Part shown: in pieces, positions 9,804 through 20,157 of the stretch
How positions within the stretch are numbered: the stretch's first letter is position 1
Layout: every line of letters starts with the position of its first letter
Assembly (NCBI GenBank): GCA_047495785.1
Contig: JBLDXI010000042.1
Location: 2,108,001-2,172,000, forward strand
Direction of reading: 5' to 3'
Source: Lepidodermella squamata
Taxonomy: Eukaryota; Gastrotricha
DNA length: 64,000 bases
Notes under the pieces: model-generated
Databases searched by the model: none
Seen by the model: the letters and a program-made list of their open reading frames with translations, nothing else
Told to the model about the DNA's origin: nothing
Position numbers and translations under genes: made by a program

Positions 9804-12077
9804 ATGATGAAAACAACTTTATCGCAATTTGCGGCATGTCTTTTCTTCTCCATCGCAAATTCAGTTCATGGGCAAAACACAAAGTTGGAGGTGTTTTTCG
9901 GCTACACCAATATTCAAGCTCTCGATCCTGCTAGTGACATTTGCCCGCATGTTCAAAAGCTGATGATCGACATGGTCAACAAGCGGAACGACATCTTGCC
10001 CGGCTACGATTTGGTTGCCAGCAATCAGGACGAAGGACCAGCGAGTGTTCTGCTAACCCAGCGAGTTATAGAGTTCTACAGGGAACCAGCGGCGAATAAT
10101 TCCGTGAAATCGCCTGTTGTGTGCGCAGGAGGCTATACTGCTGGATGCAAATCTCTGGCGCAAATTCTTCACCATTCGAATTTGGTCGGTATAGCCCCTG
10201 TTTGCTTGTCGCCCTCTTTCACTACCAATCGGGTATTGTTCCCGAATTTCTATCGCATCCGTCCGTCCGGAGAGGCACTGGCCCTGCCTCGGCTCAACTT
10301 CATTAAAACGCTCGGCGGATGGCAAAAAATTGCGATACTAGCGAACGCCGGCTCTACGATTGTCAACTTTCACGTTGCATCGTACTTCTACGATTTAGCG
10401 GTTAAAAATGGCTTAGAAGTTGTGCGGTACGACGCAGCTTTTGATTTGACTGACGACTTGGTATGGGGGTTGAAACATTCAGGAGCACGGGTGATAGTTT
10501 ATGAAATTTCCGATCTGCCTGCGGCTATGATGTTCCTTTGCAAATGCTTTAGTTACAGTTTGACTGGACCTCGCTACGTTTTCATCATGGCTGGTAACGC
10601 CTTTGCGGATGTGAGTACAAAACCCGAATTTATCGCCCCGGAATGTACGAAGACCATTGTCTTGCAACAGTTTAAGTCCACAGTTTTCATCGGATCAATA
10701 GGGTCGAGCTTTGGGGTGGAAAATACGGGTAAAACCAGTCTAGGCTACGACACCAAGCAGTTTGACGAAATGCTTGACAGGGCAGTTCCCGATGCGAGAA
10801 ACTTGTCCAACTACGGCAGGCGTTACCTCTGCCACGATCAGTATCTCCAAGCAATTCTAACTCTCGACGGGGCTGAGAAGATTTTGAAGACGAAGAATAT
10901 GTCCCTCAGAGATTACGACAACCAGCCAGAGATAGTAATGGAGGCTGCGAATAAAAGTGCGGCTGCTATCAGGTTTGTCGGATTCAGACAGGGCGTTATC
11001 GAGTACTCGCCAAGGTTTGAACAGGATTCGGAGCCTCAGTACATCTTCCAGTGGATTCAACAGGAAAACAGGGCACGGATAAGCTACGAAATCACTCTAC
11101 TGCCGAACAAAACAAACGTGAGTGATGTTTCGAGTTACGCTATTCGGAGCTTCGAACCTTACGTCTGGTACACGGAGACTAAGCAGCCCCCAGCTGATTG
11201 GCCAGGGGAAGAAATCGACGTAATTCACGTCCCAGATGCTTTCCTCATCTTTGCATGCGCCTTGAGCGGAGTGGTGACCTTCTGGCAACTACTGGCATTA
11301 GTCTTGAATATGGATTTTCGGAGGATTATCTTTTTCCATGCATGCATGTTACTCAACGCAGCTTCAATCCTGTTCGCGCTGAATGATCACTCAGCAGCGG
11401 TTTGTAACGCTAAGTATATGTTCCTAGTTATCGGAGGAACCGTCGTTCACTTGGTGCTTTATCGAAAGTTGGCGTCTCACGTGACCTCGAAGCGCCGCTC
11501 GACTATTTTTTCCTATGACTTCAGAACGATGGTAATTCCTAGGCTATCGGCTAGGGTGGTTAACAGAAGGTCTAAGCGTTTGCAATTCCTGTTCGCTAAT
11601 GTTGTACCTGTCCTTGTCCTAATCATTAGTTTATCCTTATTAGCTGCTTGGCTCGTCAAAAGTCCTATGGAGTCACGTTTCAGGCTTGTCCAGAGTGAAT
11701 TCGTGGCTGAACGTGACATCTTTCGCCATGTCTATATTGAAATATGCGAGGCTAGCGATGCCAGGGACTTGAAATTCATGATGGCGCTGGCGGCGGTTGA
11801 CCTAATTCCTGCAGGCGCGGCTGTTCTTTTATCAATTGCCATTGCTAAGGTCGAAGAGCCGGAAATCAAGCGTTACCGCATGGCCTCGCTCATCAACTTG
11901 CCCTTAGTCGTCGGTGCAATTTTCATGGTTGTAGCGTCGACGAACTATCATGTGATCCAGCAAATCGTTGCATCTCTTGCATGTCTGGCTATTTCGATTC
12001 TGACCAGTGTGTTTGTACTTTTCTCAGATAAAGCTGTGGCGATTGCCCGTCGATCAGCTACATTATTCATAAAGTGA
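9804..12077 (+). CDS. Intronless GABA-B-like family C GPCR (paralog B, copy A)
   Basis: Predicted 757 aa on one exon from the ATG at 9804. It has a signal peptide (MMKTTLSQFAACLFFSIANS) and a Venus-flytrap ANF-receptor domain to about residue 430. The pre-TM linker has WYTETKQPPADWPGE, corresponding to the GABA-B W..(x)PP.D stretch. Seven hydrophobic segments begin at about residue 480. It is clearly homologous to receptor A but strongly diverged (conserved points include ILPGYD, TAGCK, TGPRYV and LRDYD). It lies head to head with receptor A, with small gene 1 between. It differs from copy B in one residue, Ala484 here and Val there. Ligand and G-protein coupling cannot be read from the sequence. 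Confidence 0.83.
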   Translation: MMKTTLSQFAACLFFSIANSVHGQNTKLEVFFGYTNIQALDPASDICPHVQKLMIDMVNKRNDILPGYDLVASNQDEGPASVLLTQRVIEFYREPAANNSVKSPVVCAGGYTAGCKSLAQILHHSNLVGIAPVCLSPSFTTNRVLFPNFYRIRPSGEALALPRLNFIKTLGGWQKIAILANAGSTIVNFHVASYFYDLAVKNGLEVVRYDAAFDLTDDLVWGLKHSGARVIVYEISDLPAAMMFLCKCFSYSLTGPRYVFIMAGNAFADVSTKPEFIAPECTKTIVLQQFKSTVFIGSIGSSFGVENTGKTSLGYDTKQFDEMLDRAVPDARNLSNYGRRYLCHDQYLQAILTLDGAEKILKTKNMSLRDYDNQPEIVMEAANKSAAAIRFVGFRQGVIEYSPRFEQDSEPQYIFQWIQQENRARISYEITLLPNKTNVSDVSSYAIRSFEPYVWYTETKQPPADWPGEEIDVIHVPDAFLIFACALSGVVTFWQLLALVLNMDFRRIIFFHACMLLNAASILFALNDHSAAVCNAKYMFLVIGGTVVHLVLYRKLASHVTSKRRSTIFSYDFRTMVIPRLSARVVNRRSKRLQFLFANVVPVLVLIISLSLLAAWLVKSPMESRFRLVQSEFVAERDIFRHVYIEICEASDARDLKFMMALAAVDLIPAGAAVLLSIAIAKVEEPEIKRYRMASLINLPLVVGAIFMVVASTNYHVIQQIVASLACLAISILTSVFVLFSDKAVAIARRSATLFIK

Positions 12078-12179
12078 AAGGGATTTTAATTTTTATCAAA
12101 ATATATCTGTAGCGATAAAGCCGTAGTGATCTTCCGTCAACTGCAATCGTTCGTTGCAATCATGAAGTGAAATGTCATC

Positions 12180-13040
12180 GGGGCAGTTGATCGACGGTTT
12201 TTTATGTTAAATTCTTATTTATCAGACGAGCTTTCTTTAAGGTTTATTCAATCTTAAAACAGTGATAATAAAAGTAAAAAATTCTTTTACGTGCGTAATA
12301 CAACAATTTTCAAGTTACGTAATTTATGTTTCTTAATAATATAAAAGGATGGTTAACAGAGAGATATCAGGCCTATATAGAGCACCCCGCCCTAATTTCG
12401 GCCGCTTTTCAGGTTTTTCCTACTTTGCCAGCCAGGTGAATTTTTAGAAAATATTCGGCAAAAGCAGAATTAAAGAGGAGTTCTTAGGGTATCGAATGCC
12501 GCTTTCCGCAAGTCCGGACGATTTTACCTTGATTTATGGCTAATTTTTTAGTCACCCAGACACCCGGCCGGAATTAGGAAGCGGGGTGCCCTAATTTCGG
12601 CCACCTCATCCAGGTACATTAATTCCATAAGTTTGGTATCGTTAGATTTGTCTCAAAAAGCTGACTATAAAAACCGCCTTTGTTGCTCCACCTGTGAACC
12701 TTTCCTTGACGACGTGATGCCTGAAACTCAAACTTGTTTTGACAGGTACACGTTTGATAACTTGTTTTCTACCCAATAGCCTAACTGCGTTTGACTTTCT
12801 AAAATTCTTGAGAAATATCTAAAAAATTCCTTTGCTTCTGTAGAATGAGAGTATCGATTTTGTTTTCCCGCTGAAATTGAGGTTTTTTATTGAGGTGAAA
12901 TCAGCAAATTTTAAAGAGCTAGTTTCAGGTCAATTATACCTGCAAAGTAGCGGTAACAGAGCACTCGAGAAGCGACTTGACCCGCTCGCTCGCATTTAGA
13001 ATTAGAATTTAGAATTTAGAAACCGTCGATCAACTGCCCC
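12180..13040. mobile_element. TIR element, about 861 bp, non-autonomous
   Basis: The 5' end GGGGCAGTTGATCGACGGTT is answered at 13020-13040 by its exact reverse complement. Inside is a second inverted pair (GCACCCCGCCCTAATTTCGG near 12383, and the diverged reverse complement at 12566-12589), suggesting a nested element. There is no long ORF. A target-site duplication is not clear. The same element is at 22534-23394 in copy B, so it predates the recent duplication. Confidence 0.65.
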
Positions 13041-13409
13041 ATTGATTTTTTCCCCAAAATAAATCTGTAACTTTGCAGATAAAGATGGTTTTAAAGGAAG
13101 CTAAATACAGCATGTCGCATGTCTAAAAATGTTTACAATATACAATGATTTATGCACGCAATGTTTCAATGGGCGCAAGCGAATCCCATTCCCATGGTTT
13201 TGTACGTGCAAATAATTTTAACTACTGAAATACCTGAACAAAAAAGTCTGTAATGACCACGTGTAGGTATATTATATCATCACAGATGTGTTGAATACCA
13301 GCGCATTGCGTTTAAAGTGTAAACCTAGAATTATATATCATGAAATTAATCATCTTTCGATTTAGGAGTATGTTTGAAGGTTGGAAATAAGCTGTTAGCT
13401 GTAAGCTGT

Positions 13410-13427
13410 TATATAAAGGTATAAAAG
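13410..13427 (+). promoter_or_regulatory. Candidate TATA box of small gene 2
   Basis: Two overlapping candidates, TATATAAA and TATAAAAG, lie 43-60 bases before the ATG, implying a very short 5' UTR. Confidence 0.5.
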
Positions 13428-13469
13428 GAGCCACTGTCACATGCTGCTTTCTATCCTTAAAATTTTCAA

Positions 13470-14032
13470 ATGACTTTCCTCACAATGTATATATTAATTA
13501 TTACAGTGGCTGTTGTAGCTATAACTCAGCCTATGAATGCCAATCCTGCACATGTCCTTGTTGGTCTAGAATCGCCAACTGCTATTCCACAGCCGGCGGT
13601 CACCATTGCAGCTCCGAATCAATCACGCAACAGATGGAATTTATCTGGTAAGATGTTGAGCGTTCAAAGTTCAAGATTTTCTAATTCAGTCTTTTCTAAA
13701 TAGCCGAGAAAGCGCGAACGCTGAAACAATTAATCTTACTGCAGAACAAAATTACTGAGCGAGAAATCGTGTGCAAACTTCGCTTAAGACAATGCATTGC
13801 TACCTTGGGGTCGCTTGCCGTATGCGAGAACATGGTGACATTCTACATGTGGGCGAATCGTGTTGTAGAAGACATAATGTCTGGCAAGAATGACGAAGAA
13901 ATCTTTCCTAAGCTACATCTCATGCCTCCGAAGGGCTATGTGGCCAGGCCATGCCAAGATTGGTCAATGGATAACGGGAAATTATTAAAAGATGTGGTAG
14001 AAACGATTCAGAAAACGAGGAGTTCACCCTAG
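13470..14032 (+). CDS. Small secreted protein, family S (copy A, gene 2)
   Basis: Exons 13470-13647 and 13704-14032 around a 56-nt phase-1 intron (GTAAG..AATAG), giving 168 aa. It has a signal peptide (MTFLTMYILIITVAVVAI), an Ala/Pro/Thr-rich segment, then a basic helical half with C-x-x-x-L and VTFYMWANRVVEDIMSGKND, and an extra tail of about 40 residues lacking in the paralog at 8137. Shared intron position and the C-terminal motif show common descent of the two small genes. The function is unknown. It is downstream of receptor B on the same strand and duplicated with it; copy B encodes an identical protein. Confidence 0.75.
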
Positions 14033-14913
14033 TTATAGCCGTCTGCTGTTCTTCCTCTGAATGTTCGTGGTTCGAAGTCACAGCGCGATTGTAAGTGAGC
14101 ATAGCCACACTAGTAAAAATAAGTTATTAGCTAGCCGCTAGCTAGCTCACTGCTTCAGCACTATGTATAAGGTGGGATATCTAGCGCGCAATGAAAAGTT
14201 ACTAGCTAACGGATCAAGTTGCTAAATAGCGCAACGCTTAGGCACGAATATCGACAAGCTACTATCCTAGATCCTAGCTAAGATATAAGTTAACATGAAA
14301 CGCGACGCGGCCAGCAGCCAAGGATCGCTCTATGAACTGGTTTTTCGCTTTTATTTCTGTAACAAAGTAAGTAACAGTTATTTGATAATTGCAGAATTCT
14401 AATTCTCTTGCCTGTTTTTATATCTTCCAATTCTTCCGCACTTCATTCGGCACCAAATTTGGCACTAATTCGGCACCTTGTTCCGCACTTCATTCGGCAC
14501 TTTTCCGCACCTCTATTCCGCACCTCTATGACGCGAAAAGGTTGAAAAATGAGTGTCGTGTTCAATTGTTTTCTTCGAGTAAAACACAAAATGTTCATTG
14601 CTTAATTTTTATTTGGATACCATCGCTTCACGGAGGCGATTTCATCGGTCAAAAAATGCTCCAAATCAAATCAAACCAGGTATAAGAATAACCCATAGAA
14701 ATGTATAAATTTTGATTGTAGCAAGATGTAAATTTGCAATCACTACATAATATTTAATCGATACCTCATGAGCAAGTACAGACTAAGATAAACTGCATCA
14801 ATCAGTGTATAATGTCAAATCGAGGCAAGTTTTCAAAAAATCAAATAAATCAGCAATCAGTAAGAAGAACCGGAATAACTGCATCAGATCAAGAAAGAAT
14901 GTTGAGAAAAATG
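14033..14913. other. Intergenic with CTAG-rich patch and short degenerate repeats
   Basis: 14120-14290 is rich in GCTAGC/CTAG palindromes. 14441-14528 holds degenerate repeats of TTCCGCAC and TTCGGCAC separated by 5-10 bases. No gene recognised. Confidence 0.5.
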
Positions 14914-15620
14914 TTAATTCGAGTCACTGATGTATTTTGTCTCAGATTCCGACGAGCTAATGTAGATGGTCTCGCTGTCGTATTCATCATCGATAGGCGC
15001 ATTCGAGCTCGCGAGTTTGACAGTCCATTTCCGCTCCTGATCCAACAGGATTGTTTTCAGCATGTCGCTGAACTCAACCGCCTGATCGGCAGTCATTAGC
15101 ACATAATGACTCAAAGCAGTCTCGCGGCTATTGCAAAGAAATTAGCCCAAATAAGTTCAACGTTTTTGAATTACCTGTGGCCTGCACCTTTGTTGAACTT
15201 CAAATGGCATTTGGCAACTTCGGCAGCAATCCTCTCGTAAAACGTTTCCGCCGTTTTTCGCAACGAATTGAAGGTGAAGAAAACTTCCGGAAGCTTGGCT
15301 ATTTCTCTCCAATGATTCCAATAATTTTGCATAATATCCAAGATATTATCGGCGGGCTTTCCATCCATGCGGAGAAACAAGGTTGAGGGAAAAGGCCTTG
15401 GGTAGCCGGCCAGGGGACGCCAAAATTTGATGTAGTTATCAATCAGCTTCTTGACCAGAGCGGGGAATACAACGAATCCGGCATTATTTCTTTCCGCTTT
15501 ACAACCTAAGATTGATAATAGACCGATTATAAAGGAATGCCGAGAAATTTATGAGCTAACCGAAAACACGCACGACGTAGACTACTTGGCCTGCCTCATT
15601 GTATCGACGGAACGCGCCTT
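14914..15620 (-). pseudogene. Truncated 3' end of tyrosine-recombinase-like gene (copy A)
   Basis: The last exons of the gene seen complete at 25268-27555 are repeated here at 14914-15109, 15175-15505 and 15570-15620, with identical sequence. The homology stops abruptly at 15620, inside an exon, where unrelated DNA begins. The copy therefore lacks the N-terminal region and the first catalytic arginine region and should be non-functional. The break marks the right edge of duplication copy A. Confidence 0.8.
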
Positions 15621-15812
15621 GACGGAATTGAATCGACGGAAATATCTGCGATTGAATATTAAATTTTCTGAGGCTACTGTCGTTTTCGATTCGGGTGCTG
15701 TTCGTTAGAACGCGCACTTCTGATTATTCTCAAACAATTTTTTGCTGCTGTTATTATCGATACGCCAACTTCGTCAGATATTTTCAACAACAAGCTGTAC
15801 GTCTATTTTTCG
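15621..15812. other. Duplication junction, 192 bp of orphan sequence
   Basis: Lies between the end of copy A and the start of copy B and matches neither flank. It contains a roughly 32-bp stretch (15642-15673, starting AATATCTGCGATTG) also present at 4075-4106, inside the 5' end of the CR1-like insertion. It may be a leftover of such an element or filler DNA from the rearrangement. Confidence 0.7.
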
Positions 15813-16378
15813 TATAGTAAGAAAGCAAGGGCGTAGTCGTTGACATTCGCTGAGTTGGTAAGGATTCCGAAGTCTCGCCAATTGCCAACTTTTTTGATGA
15901 AAACCGCTATGGAAAGAACAGCGACTCGCGACGTCGTAATAGAGATATGAAGATATGGGTTTGCTTTTCGATCATCGAAAGACAACGCGCCGCATAAATT
16001 ACTCCAGGCAACCATGTTGATTTGCCGAAGGAACGGCGAGACGGCCTTGCAACCCGTTGAGAACGCAGGTCCAACCATGATAGGAGCCTTGACTTCGTTA
16101 GGTTGAGGTTCATAGCGAGTGAAGTCGATAACCTGCTTCGACGTGATAGTCCCTCGAACTTCGTCGTTGGAAACGAGTTCGACGTCGTAGTCGGGCAAAA
16201 AATCGCTGCGGTTGTTCGCTATGTCGACTATCAACTGAGCGGTGAATGTCATGGATGCGGCGATAATGGGATCCATTCCATTATACGGCTGGAAAATCAA
16301 CACTTTCAGCTTTGTTTTGCTTTTAAAAGTTGACGCCGCAGGAATTGTCAGGATCAGGATAAACATGCTGAGTTTCAT
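15813..16378 (-). pseudogene. N-terminal fragment of GABA-B-like receptor A
   Basis: Begins at the ATG at 16378 with a signal peptide (MKLSMFILILTIPAAS) and stays open for about 190 codons that match the first quarter of receptor A (1193-3466) with few differences. Homology then ends at the duplication junction. Ligand-domain lobe 2 and all seven membrane segments are missing. It could at most give a secreted half-domain; most likely it is dead. Confidence 0.85.
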
Positions 16379-17808
16379 TTTCAAAAGTCTCTAGTACTGG
16401 AAATTTGGAAAAATGGACGAAGAGTCACGCTCAATCTGGCTTAATTGCATAATCTTCCCTAATACAGTCCTATTACTAACCTACATGCTGAGTTCCAACT
16501 GGCCTTGCAATTTTTCTAATATTCAACCCCCAACTGTGCGTGGCTTCAAGTTCTTGAAACTTTTTTTTACCGATCTCGCGAACGTGGGCTGTTTCAATCT
16601 AGCCTAATTGCGTAATTAAGCCTAATTGAGTGGATTTGGTCCCTTGAAAACGGCAGTTCAGTACTTGATACTTACTGTCGAATTGAGAATTAGTGTTCAA
16701 AGGTTCCCGCGAAAACTTCATCATCACAGCCTCATACATAATCACACTGAGCTTTTATGAAGTTGCCCAAGTTTGCAGCTTCATAACGCCGCAGCTTCTC
16801 GTACCTTGTACATTGGATTAGAATTAAAGGTTTACTGTTAGGCTAAGGGGAGTGAGGTCCTGAATGATTCAATATAAGCTAGGCTAGCACAACTCTAATT
16901 ATATTAGCTATTATTTATCTGGTAATTCAAGAAGTGGTTCGAAAAGTGGGTACCAATTCTCAATCGAAAAAAGTTTCGAAGTTGAAGAATGACCTATATC
17001 ACTCACAGAAAATACTTGAATGACGACGAAACGAACATGGGTTGAAACACATTTAATCTCGACATGCGCCCACAATCACTGACATGAGACATGGAACTGC
17101 ACTAATATATAACTATCCGCATAATACTGAACCGTTTCGTCGATATTATTAGCGGCCAATTCAGCAACAGACGTTGTGATTCTTTTGCGCCCCCATGTGG
17201 GGTGAATCCTATAAAATAAGTACACTCTCAAAGTTGAAGCACTTCGCTACGTGTGGGTTTGATCGAATCGCGAAGTTAGTTCCAGGTACCTATCTCTTAT
17301 TTATGAAAGTTGAATATGTCAGCTTTTATCTTATACCGCAGTCACGTTTCGATCACGCCCACCAATGCTGAAAATTTCGAGTCAATGTCAATCCAATTAA
17401 CACGTATTTCTTTCGTTCGAAAAATTGGGCTGCACCCAACTTGTGCTATCCGTTGAAGAACTTGTAAAAAAATTAGGTTTGTGATGCTGATAGTTGAAAT
17501 GATTTTATTTAATCCGAAATCGAATCATTGCAAACTAGCTTGAAGGGGAACATTTTTATGGTAAAAAATAACATGATTTTGATATGAGTGAATGAATATC
17601 GACCCTGATCGAAAATGAGAAATACTTTTCGGTCCTCATACTGCCTTATTGATTGAATTGGTAATCCATGTCTAAGCTGTGTTATAAGCTATAATTATTC
17701 TTAGGCATAGCTCTGGCACAGGTTGACGTTATCGGGCCTACACTGGACCTCCAGGGTTTTGATTGGGCACAGCCTTGTTCACTGGCCACTGGTAAATTAT
17801 AACTCAAG
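16379..17808. other. Copy B intergenic, equivalent to 3467-7590
   Basis: Contains the empty sites for the CR1-like insertion (about 16960) and the foldback element (about 17487). No gene. Confidence 0.6.
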
Positions 17809-17956
17809 CCTCAAGCCATAGAGTGAAGTAGGACCGCAGAAGTGGTAGGGATAACTAAAATCGGCATAAGGGTGCCCCCTTTGGTCTACGGCTGAGCTAA
17901 CCGATGGAACTGGTAGGGATGATCCCTACCATCCGTAGCGGTACTTCGCTCTCTGA
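17809..17956. mobile_element. MITE with terminal inverted repeats, 148 bp
   Basis: Absent from the equivalent place in copy A (7590-7600). CTCAAG flanks both sides (17803-17808 and 17957-17962). Ends are inverted: AGAGTGAAGTAGGACCGC versus GCGGTACTTCGCTCTCT. A relative lies at 38531-38662. No coding capacity. Confidence 0.8.
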
Positions 17957-18509
17957 CTCAAGCTTATCATCATTCTAGCATCCGCCTGAATATATTTAGT
18001 TCACCCTGGTGGCTGACAGCCAGAGAAATAAATAATCAGCCGCTAAATGGAGGATTCACCGCCATTGACCTGTACTTCGTACACTGATTTCAGATTGAAT
18101 AAGTAATCCGGTTTCACTGCAAGCGGTCCTTATGATTTATGATTAATCAGGATAGGTCATGTCCTAATTCCTAATTTCAAAAAACAACATATTAGGTTAC
18201 TGAATTTTATTTACATATAAATTTAACAACCGACAATCCTGCATAAAAATAGGTTGTAATAATCACGTGTACGTATACATTATATGTGTTGTTGTGCTGA
18301 ATACCGTCTCGCGTTCCTTTCAAGAGAGGCAGCCAAGTTTCTATTACTCATAATATATTCGTAAGATAATTCATCATTGTGTATAAAAACTTCCAAAAAA
18401 CTTGATATAATGGTTTGAAATTCGTCACCCTGAAGATATGTAATATTGTCTCTTGGAGTCGTGGAAATATTTAGCTAATGCTCTAATAGTGATCCGGCAA
18501 TCTCATATT

Positions 18510-18992
18510 ATGTCTTTCCTCCTAATCTGTTTTTTAATTTGGATATTGCCTGTTGCTGCTTCTACCCAGCCTATCGTGCCTGAAACTGAAACGGCCATTG
18601 CTGCAACGGATGATCAAGAATCACCGGCAGTAGGCTTTGAAGCTACGAATGCTACTGTATCGACTGAAATCACTGATATCGACGCAACATCGAATCTATT
18701 CAACACAACTGGTAAGATTTTTGGCATTCTAATTTCCAGATTTTTCAAACCAGTCTTCCCTCTTCCCGGAATAGATAAAAAGGCGCGAAGACTGAAACCA
18801 ATCGTGCTGAAATTGCTGAAAGAAGGCAATGCGGAGATTACGGATCTGATTAGTCGAATTATCAACAGACTTCGTTTTAAAATGTGCATGTATATCTTCA
18901 AATGGCGTGCCCTCTGCAAGAACAGGGTGACGTTCTACGTTCTACCTGTGGGCGCAGTATCGTGCCAAAGAAATTATGTCTGGCAAGCATGA
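18510..18992 (+). CDS. Small secreted protein, family S (copy B, gene 1), C-terminus frameshifted
   Basis: Counterpart of 8137-8618: exons 18510-18711 and 18775-18992 around a 63-nt intron. It carries two 7-nt tandem duplications absent from copy A. TCTTCCC is doubled inside the intron, and GTTCTAC is doubled in exon 2. The second shifts the frame, so the conserved FYLWAQYRAKEIMSGKHD tail becomes FYVLPVGAVSCQRNYVWQA and then stops; predicted length is 139 aa. Because the intron is now a multiple of three, the unspliced mRNA is also open. Loss or change of function is likely, since the tail is the part conserved between paralogs. Confidence 0.65.
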   Translation: MSFLLICFLIWILPVAASTQPIVPETETAIAATDDQESPAVGFEATNATVSTEITDIDATSNLFNTTGKIFGILISRFFKPVFPLPGIDKKARRLKPIVLKLLKEGNAEITDLISRIINRLRFKMCMYIFKWRALCKNRVTFYVLPVGAVSCQRNYVWQA

Positions 18993-20157
18993 CCATTTGC
19001 TATAACAAAATAAAATAAATGACAGAAAAAACTGTTTTTGCCCTGTGCAGCTGGAAACTTAAAGAAATGGCTCACCAACCAATGCCAAACATGTCCCAAG
19101 CACGTAAGGGCGGATTGACAAAGCAATCAAGAAGGCGAGATTGCATTTAGGACCTCCCCACTTTGTCAATGGCTGAAATTGTCACAAAAACAGACGAGGT
19201 GTGAGGCGGTGAAACTTTTTTCCGGTTTTTTTCGGTCGATTTCACTTAGTTTTCGCCGTTTAGTGGCTTTACTGGGTATTGGATTCACCCAATTTTCGAA
19301 AAAGTACAGAAGTAATCTGGGTCTCTGCATGCACTCTAAGGAGTTTCCAACGTTGTTCAATGCTGATTGCTGATATTGGAAACTGCTGATTTGTGAACTC
19401 ATTCTTTTATAATAAAAGAATCATTTCGCACCTTCCCATCTCATCATCATCTCAGTATCATTTATCATGACATTCTAAACTGGAAAATATGCCATTTCGA
19501 GTTTGTCCCTTAAGCAAGTGCTATTTTTGTTTCTATTGCTAAAAATAATTTGCTAATTTGCTATCAATAGCGCAAGCATCATAGAAACCCCCATGATGAT
19601 TGGTTATTGTCCATTAACGGTAAAATAATGTTTCCTCCACAAGCTCCTTCATAACAACAAGCTCACGGATTGCTTACATTTTTCTATGTTTTTTCTAACA
19701 AAATCTCTGATAAATCTCACTTTTGAAATTAGTAATAAAATGTGCAACTTTTGACTTTCACCGTACGTTTTGTAGTACGTTTTGATAAATACATTATTAT
19801 CATAAAGACCAATCACCCATATGCTCGCACACAAAATTCTCTCACTTGACACTATTTGAAGTCACTGATGAGTTGGCTGCTATCACTTTGATTGGAGGCG
19901 TTCGATTGAGAAAGGGCCAGCGCGTGATATGGGACTCGGTGCGTGATGATGTGCGTTTTATTTTTAGAAAATCCGCCCAATTAACCTCTGCCATTGCATA
20001 GTAATGCATTGACATAGTTTTTGCCTCATCATTATAGCCTTACATGATGTCCGAATACAATTAAGCTTCTGGTTCTTGAGTTACACGCATACCAACATTC
20101 CTAAGGTGCAAATAAAAGCGGAAATTATTTTATAAATATCAGCATTTTCACACTCAA
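18993..20157. other. Copy B intergenic upstream of receptor B
   Basis: Diverged from copy A up to 19467 and identical after that. No gene. Confidence 0.5.

Larger units (their letters stand above)
2890..15620. repeat. Tandem duplication, left unit (copy A)
   Basis: Matches 15813-25974 in direct orientation. From 2890 to about 9113 the match is diverged, with a changing offset and several indels. From 9114 to 15620 the offset is a constant 10354 and the sequences are almost identical. I found only three substitutions: C11254/T21608, G12979/A23333 and T14406/A24760. The left end lies inside receptor A and the right end inside the recombinase-like gene. A carries a CR1-like insertion (4055-5911) and a foldback element (6442-7265) that are absent from B. 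Confidence 0.92.
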
